A DNA stretch of 64,000 bases from Serilophus lunatus (Eukaryota; Chordata; Aves; Passeriformes; Eurylaimidae). Each line of letters begins with the position of its first letter. Within the stretch, counting starts at the first letter, position 1. The notes under the pieces were generated by a model, which was not told where the DNA came from, searched no databases, and worked only from the letters and a program-made list of their open reading frames with translations. The stretch is from NCBI GenBank assembly GCA_013399895.1, contig VXBA01002150.1, positions 62,001 to 126,000 on the forward strand. The letters run 5' to 3'. Made by a program: the position numbers and the translations under genes. Positions 40,401 to 55,100 of this stretch are shown here, one piece after another.

Positions 40401-43400
40401 GTGTTGAAATCCCACTCACAATCAGCAGTAAAGAAAGTCTTTCACTTAGCAACTGAAAAAGTTAAAATTATTTTTGTAAAGTAGAAAAAGTATTAATTGA
40501 CTCAAACCTCACTCTAGTATGTGGTGTTTGTGCCGTAACGCTTGGAGGGTTTGGGTTGGCTTTTTACATCACAGAATTTTCTAAGCCAGTCTGTTGCTCA
40601 CTTTAAGGGATACATTTTATTGTATGAAAAATACAATTCACATTTGCAATTTTCTACACCCACGTCTATAATTAATCTCCTCTGAATACAGCCACTCCCT
40701 GACAAGATTCCATGTTATATTTAAACTCTAGATGCCACTTTGAAAGGAAAAAAAGAAGAACAGTAGGATCATTTTCAAAGCCTACACAGCAGCACAAGGT
40801 TTCAAAGAGCAAAGTGCTTTAAACTCCGGCATCAACCTTCTGACCACCCCAACCAGAGTGAAGAGTGACCACCAATTAGCACAGAAGCCTCTTGAGAAAT
40901 GTAAAGTGTAGATGTTTCCTGTGCTCCAGGAGAAGTAGGAGACTGATGTTGTATTAAAGAGATAAATCTCAAGCTTAATGGCAAACTCTTGGGAAATCCC
41001 TTTCTGTGGCCCTCAGACTCTATGGATCAACATAGAGAAAATGCTGTGTTGGATGAGGTACCTTAAAACTGTACATTTTTTACATCTTGCCAGAGATGTG
41101 AAAGTGTGCATTTGGTATGTAAGTATTGCAAGAAAACTGGCATGTTTTACTTTTCCATAAATACGCACACACATGTATTTGTACACAAGCAGATGTTTAC
41201 TTTGGATTGGGAGAATGTGCCTGTCTGCGTTTGCAGTAATCTATTTAATCCTGTCCTTTAAAAACTACAAATAAATGCATCAAACACTGCAAGTATCAAA
41301 ACAAGTCATACAACAGAAAGCGAAGCACACCAAGTGCAATGAAGTGATATTTCTTCTGTGATTTTTAACACAGCTCAATTCCTCTTAAAAGTGTGTTTCT
41401 CTTTAGGAACACAGTACCAAGATTGAAAAGACTTGACTCTTCAATTCGGTTTTCCTAGAAGTTTTGTCACCAGACCTGAAGGGAACCACCCACCTCAAGT
41501 GCAACATAGGGAGTCAAATTAATCCCTTGTGTGCATCTAACAATTCCAGTGGACTCACACCAGGGATGCACTTAGTTAAACATGTTGACTTGGACCAGAA
41601 AGTACAAAATAAGATTTTATCCACCCACATACACCTCACCATGTCATGAGGCAAGGGGAAGAAACAGTCAGCAGACTGCTTGGGTTTTTTATTAATTTCA
41701 TTGTGTATTATGTTACAGACACCCAACTAAGATTCAAACCCATTGTCTTCGGCATTGTTGAAAAACTCATAATGAGACACAGCCCTAGACAAAAAAATGT
41801 ATTGTCTAGACAGATCAGACATAGCATGTGGGATTGGAAATATTAATCCATTCCCTTAAAGATGGCAAACAGAGGTAAAAAAATTGAGGGATTGGGCCAA
41901 GGGTCAAAGAGTAAACCTCATTCAGACCCCTGAATTGAATCTTGAGCTCCAGACTCAGTCTAGAGACAGACTCAGGCAGAAAGGCACCATTCAGACACTG
42001 TGATGCTGAATGTGTTTAAAATCCTTCTAAAGGCAATTCTAGTCTTAATCCTTCAATATGAGAGGAACAAGAAGTGTGCACATGTTTAAAACTGAATCAC
42101 AGTTTTACCGTGTATGAAGTCTTAAAAGCTTAATAAGTGGAGATGCTATTAAAAAAAAAATCATCCAACACTGGCAAGAGAAATGAAAAGCAAAACTGGA
42201 AGCCTCAGGACCTGCCTCCTGGCATTCTGCAACATCAGCAGCCTTTCAGCTCAATTTCATCACAAAAATATATTCTTTCAAGCTCAGTATTTCAGGCGAA
42301 CCACTCTGCAACAGGAAGTCAAATATTTACTTCAATTAAGAACTTGTATTTAGAAAACGTATTTTTTGCTGTTACTTTCTTCAGGCAGTTAAAAATACGA
42401 CACAATTAAAACTGAAAGTACCAGCACACAGAGCCAGTGTACAGCTCCCTCTGGAAGGCTGGGCTTGAGCAAATTTACCACAGTTCAAGGCTTCCCCAGA
42501 CACTCAATGAAGTTAGTGAAGAGATTAAGCAAAGGCTACAAGTCACTGAGGAAAAGGAAGTCAGGTTTCAGTTTCTTCACCACCGTGTGGCTTCTGGTAG
42601 CATGAGATTATCCCCTTCAGCAACACCAGTTTCTCTCAGCACATCCACATGTGCTTCACCCAACACATCTGTCAGCACCAGTCACACAGCCATACATCTG
42701 TATTGTAACACTCAGGCTATAACTTAGGAATAACTTTGTTATTCCTCGGGGCATAACCTGAGGAACAACACGGCAAGGGCAGGCTATGGGAAGACACCAG
42801 TTCTCAGCTCCGTGACCCGGCATTGTTCCACTGGGTGGAAAGTAAACACACAACCAACGTCCATGTTTAGGGAGCACAAAGACTCAGGAAGTTCTGTGGA
42901 CTCCTCCAGTGGTTTAGGAAGTGTGGCAGATGCTGAGGGCGATGCCTGGCCAGTGCCATGTGCTTGCTGACACTCCAGACACCAACCAGCAAAGCAAATC
43001 TCCACACAATCAGTGCTACACTTCATGACGTGGTTTCTGCTGTCTTCATGTAATTAAGTAGAATTAGACTGGTGTGAAAACCCCCACCCTTCCAACCCTC
43101 ACAGTGATGTTTCGAGAGAGAGAACTGCTTGTCCAGAAATCTCTTCACATGTCTGCTACAAAGACACATTTTACTAATTCATGAGTAAATAATGTACATA
43201 TTCCTTACATCAAAACTGCTGATAGCCTAGCGCAGGATTTGAACACATGTGAGCAAAAAGTTCTGAAGAACTGTCAGTGGGGTTAATGGAAGTTTTTACC
43301 AGCTTAGTCAGACTGCGCTGAACTGGAACCTCGGCTGTTGTGCACTTGTGGCCAGACAGAGCCTAAGTGAAACCAGAACAGAAGCAGGGAAATTGCCAAG

Positions 43401-46099
43401 AGAACTGCAATAAAAGAAAGTTTGAATAACTGCATTTTGATGGAGGCTGATCCCATTTCACATGCTAAACTCCAATATTAGGTCTTTCTTCTTTACCCAG
43501 GGAAACCACCTTTGAGTCTTGCTCAATTCTGGATGACAGGATACAGATACCAAGTGCACCTGAACCAAGATGAACATTAGAGATTCCTACGCAGGCAATG
43601 AGGTGTGTTGTTACCTCCCATCACAAAAATCAGTTCAGTCAATTTCAACTCTTAAAATTCTTAGTCTTTCCTAAATACTAGATATATTCAATCAAAATTT
43701 ACAGTCATTAATATCACTTTTTCAAAATAATTTTGCTTAGATTTTAAGGTAATCATTTAAATCAAAGGAAAAGCAAGATGGCTCATTTCACACACATCAT
43801 ACATGTACTGCATGCTTTCATTTTAATATTTGAAATGAGAGTAGCAGTGCATCTATTTCTAGAGTATCCTCAATTAAATTTAATAATAATGGTTTCCATT
43901 TAAAGCCCTTTGTAATTGTACTTATATAAAAAAGAGGGTTAATTCTTGAGCAAATCTCAAAAAGCAAAGAGATCAACAGTATCATTTGGATAGCAGTGGG
44001 ATTTCACCAACCAAGCAAAGAAAACCCCACCAAGTAGAACCACAAGTTCTGAAAATGGTAACAAGTGAGTAAAAATATACACAACTTTCCCAAAAGTCAG
44101 AATGAAAGAACATTTCAGCTTGTGTACATTAGAAGGGAGAGGAACTGGAGATCAATAGAGAAAATAAGGAAGGCTACAGAGAAGATAAACCAGGTGTTGT
44201 TATTCCTCAGAATATAGCAATAAAGACATTCAAACAAAACAAGCAATCACCCTGCAATTGAAAAGGGTATTGCTGAGACCAAGAGAAAAGAAAAACATAA
44301 AGGAGGCTAAATTACATGGATATCTTTCCAGTCAAAACAGTAGAGAGAAATAATACAGGGGAACACAAATGCTCATTAATGAGCACAACTTAAAAGCACT
44401 GTCCCCAGAAGGATGTTCACATGTTCTCAATTCTAGGATTCCTCTCTGCTTTTATTTCCTCTGAGACCATTACTGCTGCCACTGTCAAAGAGAAAGGACT
44501 GGACAAAATAAACTCAACTTTGACTTGTTCTAACAACCAAACAAATCAACCCACAAGTTTTTGGAAGAGCGGCCAAAAGAAAGATGTTGCTCTTCTAATT
44601 TCAAATGCTTTAGCCTGTTACATGAGGAAGGTGGACATCAGTGGTTTTTACATTCATTTAAATCTTAAAAACAACTTCAGCTGGGAATGCACATCCTCAG
44701 CTCTCTCAGAGCCAGAGCTCACCCTCCCAGGCACTGCCTGAGCTTGTTTCACCCCAGCACTGAGAAAGGTGACGGTTGAACCAGCAGGGTGGAGTTTACC
44801 ACTGCTCTAAACCCTAATGAACCCTTTCATGCAGCTCTAACAACACTAAAATATTTGTCTTTCCCTTCCCTGGTACTTGAATTGTTCTGCAGAACTTGCA
44901 GAAAATACACTCACAAATGCTGCAAGCAAGAGAAGAATGGACTGAAAGTCAATTCTAAAATCTCTGCGTTAGACACCTAAAAAAAAAAGTTTTATTCTCT
45001 CTTTAAAGGACATTTGTACATTTTACCAAATTAAGTGATGGAATTAGAAGCATCGCTGTTCACACAGACCTGTACATTTTTATATAGGAAAAATTAAGAA
45101 CAAAATGTATAAATACAATTTTGCAAACTGCTATTGATCCACGAGCCTGGTCCTACAAAGACATGGATGTAACTGGACCTGAATGAACACTGTCTCTGCC
45201 ATCAGCAGGGGCATTTACGTAAGTCCTTGCTTTGCATAAGCAACTGCAGAATTGTGCTTGACTCGTTCTATACAGACGGTCCTTGCTACCTCCACAACCA
45301 GGGCAGCAATATCAGGCTGTGCATGCTGCCATTTTCATTGGTGAAAAGTGCTTTGCACCTTGACAAAGAAAAGCACAAAGCAAATTAACCCACTCATGTT
45401 CTAAGATGGCTCTGGAGGTGAAAGGCCAACTTTCACTGCTACGAGAAGCAGAGAGAAACCCCAAGGTCTGTATTTAACCAAGTTCTCCTGTCCTGACTTG
45501 TTGTGGATGGTATGGGAATGATGAGGAGGGACAGCACAAGACCTGCTGTCCTGCAGGAGCCAAAGATATGCAAAACTCTGTAGCGCAGAAGTTAAAACCA
45601 TAAATAAATCAATGTACATCTAAATCAAGAAAAATAACAATGCCACCTAAAAGCAGTAGCTTACAGGGAATTTTCTGGAAAAAGGAATAACACATCATAC
45701 CATGGGCTAAATCCATAGCACCTGAATTGTCTGAAGATGGTTTTGTCACATGACAAGTGCTGCCAGTCAATTACTCACCTGGAGCAAGACACTGGATGAA
45801 AACTTTCTCTGAGTGGATCGACCTTGATTTTTCCAAGTACATAGTTTTTCATAATCAGTGCCAATTAATCTCAATCAACAACCTTGATAGGTTTTCAAAT
45901 TGTTTTCAAACCAGTTTCCAAACACTGTTTTCAAATCATTATCTGTGTCATACTGAAAGGACAAACTACCTTTTCTGGGCCATAAGTGGCCAAAAAGTTT
46001 AGAGAAGGAAAATGAGCCATGTAAGAAGTTCTCCAAACATTCCTACAACCAACAGCCTGTTCATACCAACATGCTTGGACAGCAAATAAAGGACCCAGA

Positions 46100-46159
46100 C
46101 CAGCAAAGCACTTAAGCACAGGCTTTGAGTTTAAGCACGTGCCTTAAGTGCTTTGCTGG
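46100..46159. repeat. Inverted repeat with 17-bp perfect stem (hairpin, possibly an old MITE-like element)
   Basis: The left arm at 46100-46116 (ccagcaaagcacttaag) is the exact reverse complement of the right arm at 46143-46159. A 26-nt spacer between them contains a CACGTG hexamer at 46136-46141. The core words (acttaagcac, cttaagtgctttgctgg) resemble an ancient interspersed repeat that I recall being common in reptile and bird genomes, but I cannot name the family. Weaker complementarity continues outward (ggaccca versus aagggccc). Confidence 0.8.
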
Positions 46160-49100
46160 AAAAGGGCCCAAAGAATGAGCATGGGGAACTGAAAAGCCCT
46201 TCAGAACTGCACTGACTGCTTTGTTTTTCCATTCCAGTTGCTAGTAAACACATGTTTGGGCCCAGCATCCTGCCCAATGTATTTAATCCATATTACAAAC
46301 ACAGCGATCTGGTACAACCAATCTCTTTGCCCAGGAAAGTTCCATGAATTAGAAAGGAACTGCAAGACATGCTTGGAATTTAGGCTATTTGTAAGGCACA
46401 AGTAGAAGAAGTATCTTCACGTCTCTCTTGCAGGAAAACCCACATGAAGGCCCCAACCACTAAACACTCTTTTAGGGAGCTCACCACACAACCTGCATCA
46501 TCCTGACTCTCTTGCAGCTCTTACATCCAGCTCCACAGAACACACTTTGGAGAGCTCATAAAGAGGGCACAAAACAGTGACAAGACCAACAGCTCTTCCT
46601 GCACCTCCCACTTGTGAAGGAAACCCAAGCCTGAGAAGATGATTTCTGACTCCGGGCCTTGGGAATGTGACAGTCTTTTTTATTACCTCCACCTTGGTCC
46701 ATTAATAACATTTTTATATGTATCAAATTCACCCCCAAACCAAAATGAAAACAAAGTTCCCCAGAATATCTTAAGCAATGTGCTTAAGTTAAAAAAGGAC
46801 TGGAGTCCAAAAATGGAAAGATGATTAGGGAGGTAGGTGAAGTTTGAATGAAACAATAATAAAAAGCCCTAAGAACACATCATATATTCATAGTTCTTGA
46901 ATCATTAAGGCTCTGCATGACAGCTCTCACAAGCACCAGTATGGCAAACTCACTGACTTTTAAGCAGGAGTGAAAGTGGTTAAGCCCTAGGACAAATAAT
47001 TTGAAAATCTCAGCACAAGTCTGATCTCAGAGAGTTTAAAGGAATGCAGACTGCCCAAAAACACAGCAGCTGTTTGTTTTTTCTGCCACCTTTCCAAGGT
47101 TCATGTCTGGAGTGAGGATAAACAGTTCAGAAAAAAAGTTATGTGGAGTTCAGACTTTAAGAAAATAAAACATCAGACTAGTATTTCTTGCAGAAAGAAT
47201 AAAAAAAATTCCCAAACCTTAAATTATTCAGCCCTGGAAGTTTTCAGGTAGAGCTCTCGGGAGCAGAGGTAGATGGCTTGAGGCTCCAATATATTAAAAA
47301 GTTTCTCTAAACCAGTCTGCATTTTCAAAAGCTTGTCCTGATGTGGTTTTCTTGAGCAATATTCCTCCAAGCAGAGTTTCACATTTAATGAGGCAAAATT
47401 GTATTCCCTATTTTATGCACACAAATACAAATAGAGGCCCCTCCAGATAAACCAACAAGCAAATGAGATAGTGGATGAAGCCTTAATCACCCAGAAGCGA
47501 TTTCCATCAGCACAGTATCACAGTCACAAAGCTTATTTGTGCTATGCCATTTTAGATATTATTCCTTATACTCCACCTCCTCCTCCATTTGTGCCAAAGC
47601 AAATGAGCACCTACTTTAACTAATTAACATGTCTCTTGATAAGTTGGGCAATCAGAAATCTCTTAACATTTTAGTTGGTATAAGTTCCCTTTGATCCACA
47701 TTTAAAGAGACATAACATGAAAAAGGAAGAGTTAATAGGAAGTTTCCTTGGATAACTTACCAGTGGAGCCAAACTGCTGTAAATAAGGATTGTCTGTGTT
47801 ACAGGAAATGGCAGGCACCGTGTTGAGCTTCAACATCTGTTTATGAACTGTCCTTATACACAAAATGAAGAGCTGCTACAGGACAAAATATACAAAGCCA
47901 GAATGTCTTAAACAAACTGGGATCCCTGCAGAGACTTCCCCTCTTATATTCACACCTGGTGCTACTGGGGCATCAGCAAGAGGAACGGTGAACACTAAAG
48001 AACTTGAACTTGACTTTGAGATGCATATTTAAATTACATCTCTATATATATATCTCATGGGCAGCACTGCCCAAGAGGACAAATGGAAGATACCACTGAT
48101 GAAAGAGATTAAATCCAGGCTGCACGTGTGCCCACAGAGTCTGGGGGCAAGAACTGCATGGGATGGGATGAATATGAAGAACAGGTGTCAACAGTGCTTT
48201 TACACATTCCCCATTTTCCCTTCCCTACGGGGAGATGAAAACACAGTGAGTATTAATCTCACCTACAGATGGCGTGTACAAGGACTTAATGGGAAAATAG
48301 GTGTGGTGGTGTCCTTAAGACAGGAATCACACTCAATTTCTTTCCTGAAAGTAAAATTATACCATGACATTTCTTTTTCTCAGATGAATCTGTATTAGGT
48401 ATTTTATATACAGTGACAAACTAGCACCACAAACTCCTAAGTATAGTTTCATGGAGGGAATCTCAGAAGTTGGAAAACACAGGAAAAATACTTTTCTCTG
48501 TATTTTGTGGCATGTTCTCCCCCTCTCATAACTTTTAACTAAATATGAAAACACCTTATTGTGCAAATCCAGTCTTATTCCTCAGAAGAAAGAGCTCACC
48601 TTGGAAAATGAAGCTGGAAGGAGAGTATCTAAATAGTTTCAAACCTGTACATTCTAAACTGCAGCCAGTGAAAGTTGAAGTGATTTTCCTTATCCTACCA
48701 ATGTGTACCTCAGATGGATAAATGCCAGTGGGATTTGGGATAACAGACATATCTTTGTACATCCTCAAATTTTTCCCAGTCACCTTCTGCAGCATGAAGG
48801 GCTTTCCTACTTTCTTTCCCACTTTGACAGAAATTCCTTGTGTGTGGGTAATAGAGGCAATTGCTAAGTCACCTTCCACAAATTCCCTCCTACTCTTGAC
48901 ACTGGCACATGGATCCTGGGAATGGCTTCAGGAGAGCCCCAGCTCAGGAGCTCTCAGCTTGCAACCCTCCAGGGAACACAAGGACAGGCTGTCTGAGGAA
49001 TGCTTGTGGTTTCCAATGCCCACTCAGGAGAATCCAAGGATACATCCACACTGCAGAACACCAGCCAGCCTGTAACTCAGGCTGACAAGTCTGAGAGAGC

Positions 49101-51622
49101 ACTTGAACTAAAATGAAGTGGACAAACATGGGTTTTAACTTAGATTAGGAGCTCTAGGGCCAGTTTGAAGCCGAATGCAAGCAGTCTGAATCAAATACAA
49201 TCCAAATACTATCTGAAGTTATATAATAGTAAAATCTAAAATCTAGAACTTCCCCTTCGCTTTAGAATTAAACTAACAGGCGTAGTGGAATCTGAAATTC
49301 CAAATATCCTATCCACAAGAGGATTAAGTTTCCTATGCACGCAGGGTCTGACAACTAAGAAGCAGAACTCCAGTGATCTCTGCTGATCACGCTGCAATCA
49401 TTAAATCATTACTGCTTCATCTGGGTCTCTGAAGTCAGACAGTCAGAACCCTACCATTGACATTTAATTAAAGAAGGTAGTAAGAAAATAAACAACCTTT
49501 CTTGGAATGTCTTTGATTCCATAAGTACATATACATTTCATCCACTGAAGACTGAATTACAACCTTTCATCTAATGAACAGCTTAATGGAACGGCACTGG
49601 AATAAAGAGCAGGGGAAGGCAAAAACAAACCCTTGGTGATTTCATATAACACATTATATATTTATATAATATTGGGCTCTATCTGGCAACATCAATTTGC
49701 AAGCTGCAGTGAGTGTTCACCACCCCAGAGCACAGCCAGGCACTTACACCGAGTCAATAACCAGATCTCACCCAGAGCTCCAGCAGCAGATGGTCCATCA
49801 CAATGCAGAAATGACAGAACACATACATAGAAGTGTCTGCTCTCCTCAGACACATTCTTGAAAGCATTGTATCATTGATCTAAGATTATTTTTATAGGCA
49901 GATGACAGGTCAAGCATAAAAGTACTTTGTTTTAAAGGTTACAGAGTTGGCAAGTTTTGGTATCACTGCCATGGACAAAGACTCATTTTCTTTTGAAGTC
50001 TTCCTTGTCAGGTTATTTACATTTCACAGTTAAAAGGCTCCTCTCTGGAGAACACGAATGCTAAAACAAATAAGAGAAAAAGTCCTGGGCAAGCTAATGC
50101 TACTTTAAAAAGATAAAGTAAATCAACCCTGACACCATCAGTGTCATCCCAAAGCACGCTGAGAATTTCCAGTGAAAGTTACTAATGTTAAGCAGATTTA
50201 GATAGTCAGCCAACAAAAATAAAGCAAACCTGTAGGTAAACTGCCTTCCAGGCCAAGACTGTTGTTACAGCCATGTATTACAGTGAAAGGGAGAGAAGCA
50301 ACACTCCAGTGGTGAAAAGAATTTGTTTGGGAAGTCTGGAGGAAGACTTGGTGCAGAATAAATAATTTATAGTGTGATCTGTGAAAATGCCTATGGAATA
50401 CGACACCTAATTCTCACTGCAAGTCAGACAGAAAGCTGGATGCCCAGCTAAACACTTGAGAGTAACATTCTTCTAAATTATACAGCTCTTTTACCAGCTA
50501 TAAAATAATAATGCCACTTTCTTAATTAAGAGCAGTATTTAAAGCCTGAATTTATTAACACTCTTTCATATGCAAGAAAGAAGAATAAAGGTTTGTTTTT
50601 CTTAATAAATGACAAAAGAGCTCCTTACAGAATAACACATTTTGGTGCGTTTTAATACTTCTAAGTGCTGTATGTACACATACAGCACACGGACTTCAGG
50701 CTACACAGCTTTCTTTTCCTTCCCTGGATGGGAACACTCTTGGAATGTTATTGTTTTCAGGGGGGGTGGTTTTTAAGAATTTACTGTGAATACATGCATT
50801 ATATATGTGCACAGTGAAACACTGCCAGGGCTGTAAATGACCCAGGAGTTCATAAACATGGCTATTTTCTTATCTGCTTCAAATTTATGCAAGGAAGCAA
50901 TTGTTAGGCAGCTCTAGCTGAACACAGACCCAATCTCACAGGGGACAAGGGCTTTGCGTGGGGCTTTCCATGGTGTTTCACATCAGGCAGAGTTCAAAGG
51001 AGATGACAGATTGTTTATTACAACCCTTGTACCATGAGGGTCTGACCCCGATGGTGTTCACAGGAGCTGATGCAAAAGAAACACCCTCAGCCTGTACCTG
51101 AAATGATTATAAAAAAAATAAAAATAAGATGAAGAGAACTGAAAGACAAACACCTCTGTGGTTTCTGTCTTGTCTTTCTTCAGAATCTGAGGTCATAACA
51201 CCTCCTTCAACACTCCCCCTCAGCCCAAGTGAAGCAGTTTTCCAGTGCCACTATTAGTCAGGATTCCAGCAACTTGGATCTTGGAGACACCCAGCCATCT
51301 TTTTACAAACTTTATTAAGAGCAGATCATCATCTGAACCTCAGAGAAGTTAATAATGACACTGTTCACATATATAAATATATCTATTGCTTCTGCACAGG
51401 ACCAACAATGAAAGGGTTGTTCAAACACAGCTTCTTTGCTTCAATGGAAAACTATGTGTGTACCACTCATCAGCTCAATTAAATGTTAATGACTATTATG
51501 GAAAAGTATAACACACTTTCTAATGCACATGGCACATTTATTTAAGAGGTTTCTTATGATGTTGCATTTTGAGACTGAAGAAATAAGACCTTTAACGAAA
51601 AAGAAAATCAGAGTTCATATTG

Positions 51623-51645
51623 TTATTATTATTATTTATTTTTTT
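51623..51645 (+). repeat. TTA trinucleotide repeat
   Basis: About four TTA units run into ttt-rich sequence. An imperfect CA-rich stretch (tcacacactcacatacacac, 51671-51700) lies 25 bp further on. Confidence 0.8.
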
Positions 51646-52153
51646 GAAGTGCCGGAGAATGTTTTAGCCATCACACACTCACATACACACAGACACACTC
51701 TCAAACTACCACACTAGGCAAGATCAGAGCTTAACAGCCAACAAAACACACATTCAATCCCTGAGATCATTTTCCTGAAATAGAAAACTACATATGTTTC
51801 TCAAATTTCACATCAAGCCACTGCACAGCCCGAACTGCAGGGGAGAAGGGAGCCAAGCTGCCTTTGGGCCTGGGGGAGTAAGGACCTGAAAACAAGATGA
51901 TTCCTTTCATATCACCACATTTCTTGTCCACAATCTCAATTTAACAAACACCCCCATGTAACAGTATTTCTAGCTGGGCTTGCTTATCAAGCAGCCTTTG
52001 CTTTGTCAAATTAAGACACATTGCTTTGGATTAGTGAGACTCCCTGAGTTCACGATGACTTCATGGTTGGCTCAGAGTTCACTGTCTCCATGGAAAGCTG
52101 CCAGGAATACATCCACTGCCTGCCCCAATCCTTTCTATACTGACCTAGCTGGC

Positions 52154-52167
52154 TTTTTTTTTTTTTT
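52154..52167 (+). repeat. T14 homopolymer
   Basis: Fourteen T residues followed by 'agcag'. On the plus strand this resembles a splice acceptor (pyrimidines then ag), but it is on the strand opposite to the gene and no exon follows. Confidence 0.85.
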
Positions 52168-55100
52168 AGCAGTAAATGAACACAATAGAAAACGAAGGGC
52201 TAGATACTGCCACAGCTAATTAACAATCCTAACATCTTAAAAAATAATCAAAGCAGTAAATATTTGAAGATCTCAATGCAAGCCTCTGCAATGCAACGCC
52301 TCAATGTATGTCCAGAGCTGTTGGAAAGGGACAATGCAGTTTTTCTTCACAGTGAGACACTATGAAGGGCTCCTGTTCTTGTGGAAAACACATTAAGCTT
52401 CTTTTGCTAATATTTTGTAAAGGGCACTTGTACAATAACAATAGCTAAGGCTTCCTGTTTGCCTGTGTGCTTCCTGGCTAAGGTTAACAAGACCTGCTAA
52501 CAATTTTCTTCTTTAGCACACAGAACTCTTTCAGATTACTCTGTAGACTCAAGGACATACCGTTTTTAAATTAAAAAAAAAATAAAGTCTAACAGTAGTG
52601 GCCACATTGCACCTGCCCTTCACAGTCTGACAACTTTTCCAGTGACACGTTTCCTATTTTCTGGATCAGTCTGTGTGTCACCAGTCTCCAATGAACATGT
52701 TTTGAATTTATTAAAAGCCTGATAGCAGTAGAATTCTCTCATTTGGCAAAGATACTGTCACAGGGACACTTGCTTTTGGCTCCATGACAAGAAATCCATG
52801 GTACTTTGTTTGTCCAGTCCACAAAAACACCATCCCTCCCCTCCCAACCAGCCCTTCAAGATAATTCTCCCTTCTCCAGAGACTTCTCCAAACAAGTCTG
52901 CAAGTCTGAAGTCTTGGGTTTCATTTCATAAACAGGACACACCACCCGAGAGCAGTTCAGGATACTGCCACTGCCACATGGGCTCAGCACTAATCACAAC
53001 AGCTTTCTGAAATATTCCCTCGGCCCTTTTTTTCCATTGAGAGGCCTGATTTTTAAACCAGCCATCTTTTGAAGCAGACTCAAAATATAAACAAGAAGCC
53101 AAACTCCAGACCCCAGCCAAAGGGTATACATTAGTCATGGCAAGGCTAGGAAAGAAGGGAAGAGCAGCTGGCCCCAAAAAACGAGTGTCTGCACTGCTCC
53201 AGTTACCACATCCCTCCAACAGGATTGCCCAATCCTTTAGAAAGACACAGACATCCTTGAGATAATCATTTAACTCACACCAGTTTGTTTTTTCAACAGT
53301 GCCTCTCAACATAAGCTTCTCTTCCAAACTGCCCTTTTTCAGAGTTTCCAGCCTATCTGGATGAAATATTTGGTGAGGCCTCCACAGTGATTTTACCTCC
53401 CAGTGGTAAAATAACAAACCTCCCAAGAGTGTGGGGATGTATCAATTTAACAGATAAAGAACAAACACAGGGATAGACAAGCACCAAATCCCCAAAGTAT
53501 CCAGATGCCTGAACACCCTCAAAGATGTAGATTTAGTTCACTTCTCCAAATCACACAGGAGACGTAACAGAGATCTGAATCAAGATGGTTGGATTCAAGA
53601 GCCTCTTCGCAGCTTTAATCTTTTACTAATACCTGAACCCCTGCACATCAACAAGGGACCAGACTCTGTCATTGATCCCAGCAGACTCTGCATCAACCCC
53701 AGTAACATCCAAGGAGTTCTCTGAATTCCAGTCAGAGCAATGGGGCCACCTCAAGCTCTAATGATAAGCAACTCACAATAGGTTACAAATAAGCTTTAAG
53801 GACACAATCACTTCTTAACATAAGAAGTCTATTATTTAAATGTGCATGAGCCAAGGAACTTATAAATCAAACAATTTGTCAAGGTATCTTCCTGTTGGTT
53901 GTATCAAAAAGATATCAACCCAATCTCACAGAGCTATAGACTAATATTAGTTATGTGTGTCCTAGAAAGGCTTTCTATCAACTCCAAGCCTTTGTCTTCT
54001 ACTTTGCAGTCTGTAATTATCATAATGAGTTCCTTTCTTGTAAAACTGATCTTCTCTGAAAAAACTCATGATCCTGAGTTCTGCTGGAAGGAGATCATTT
54101 ACAAAAGTTCCCCCAAAAGTATATGAAGCATCTGTTCCACCCTTTTCCCTGTCATAATGGCAAGCAGCTGAAGACTCACTGGACAATTATTTCCACAGGA
54201 TCATTATCTGCATCAGCATCCCTATATGAGATGAAGTCTCTACTGGGCAACACATTACTTTCCCCAAATCTTAACACATCTAGAGTATAATATGATGGAA
54301 AAAATATTTTGCACCAATATTCAGTTTGTTCCAACGTTTTCTGGTAGTTTTGGAAGGTGTCTTACTGCACAATGTTGGACTCTGTCTATCTCAGTGTCAG
54401 CCTGACATTCTTCCCCATGTTTCCAAATCCTCCCTCATATGTTTAATCCCTCATTAGTTACAGTTTTTGTTAAATGGAGTAGAGAGCAGCTCATTTTCCA
54501 GTGAGTGAGCTGCTCATGAATGTGGCCCTCAAGCTCTGTCTGAAAACACACAACCTTTGAGAAATCTGTGTGTGAATTCCACCCAATGCCACGGCTCAGT
54601 TCTTATCTGCACTGCAATCTCGGGACCTCAGGAACACACTGAAATTACAGATGGGCATCTCTGGTAAGAATTCTCCATCCATAACACTGTAACTAAACCA
54701 GTTAAGTGTTCAGATTTTATTAAGATAGTTTTACCCAAGATACCATATAAAGGAAAAGTTATCAGAGGTTATGGATGGTGGAAGGAGATCAGTGAGTCAC
54801 ACTCACCATCAGCAAAAGTGCTGAGCCTCTGCAAAGCATTTCTAATGTGTCTGTGACAGAACAGCTCTTCCTCTCCACCACAGCATTTCTGAGAGAAGAC
54901 AACTGAGCATTCAAGTGGCAAAACTAAAACTCATTGTTGGAGTCTTGGGGTGCAGAGGCTGAGAAGTTCCAAAGTTTGAAATTTTTTAACTAAGTGCTGT
55001 CAGTAGCATTTTTTTAATGCAGAATAGTCAAGTAATTCAGAACAATTCAGTGGTCTTTCATCAACAAGAAATAACAAAAATGACTATTTTAAATATGGAG

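Noticed and set aside
52926..53426. 166-codon minus-strand open frame
   Set aside because: It lies on the gene strand but between two exons that join directly in the known protein. No motif or family resemblance is visible, and about one frame of this length is expected by chance in 64 kb of this composition.
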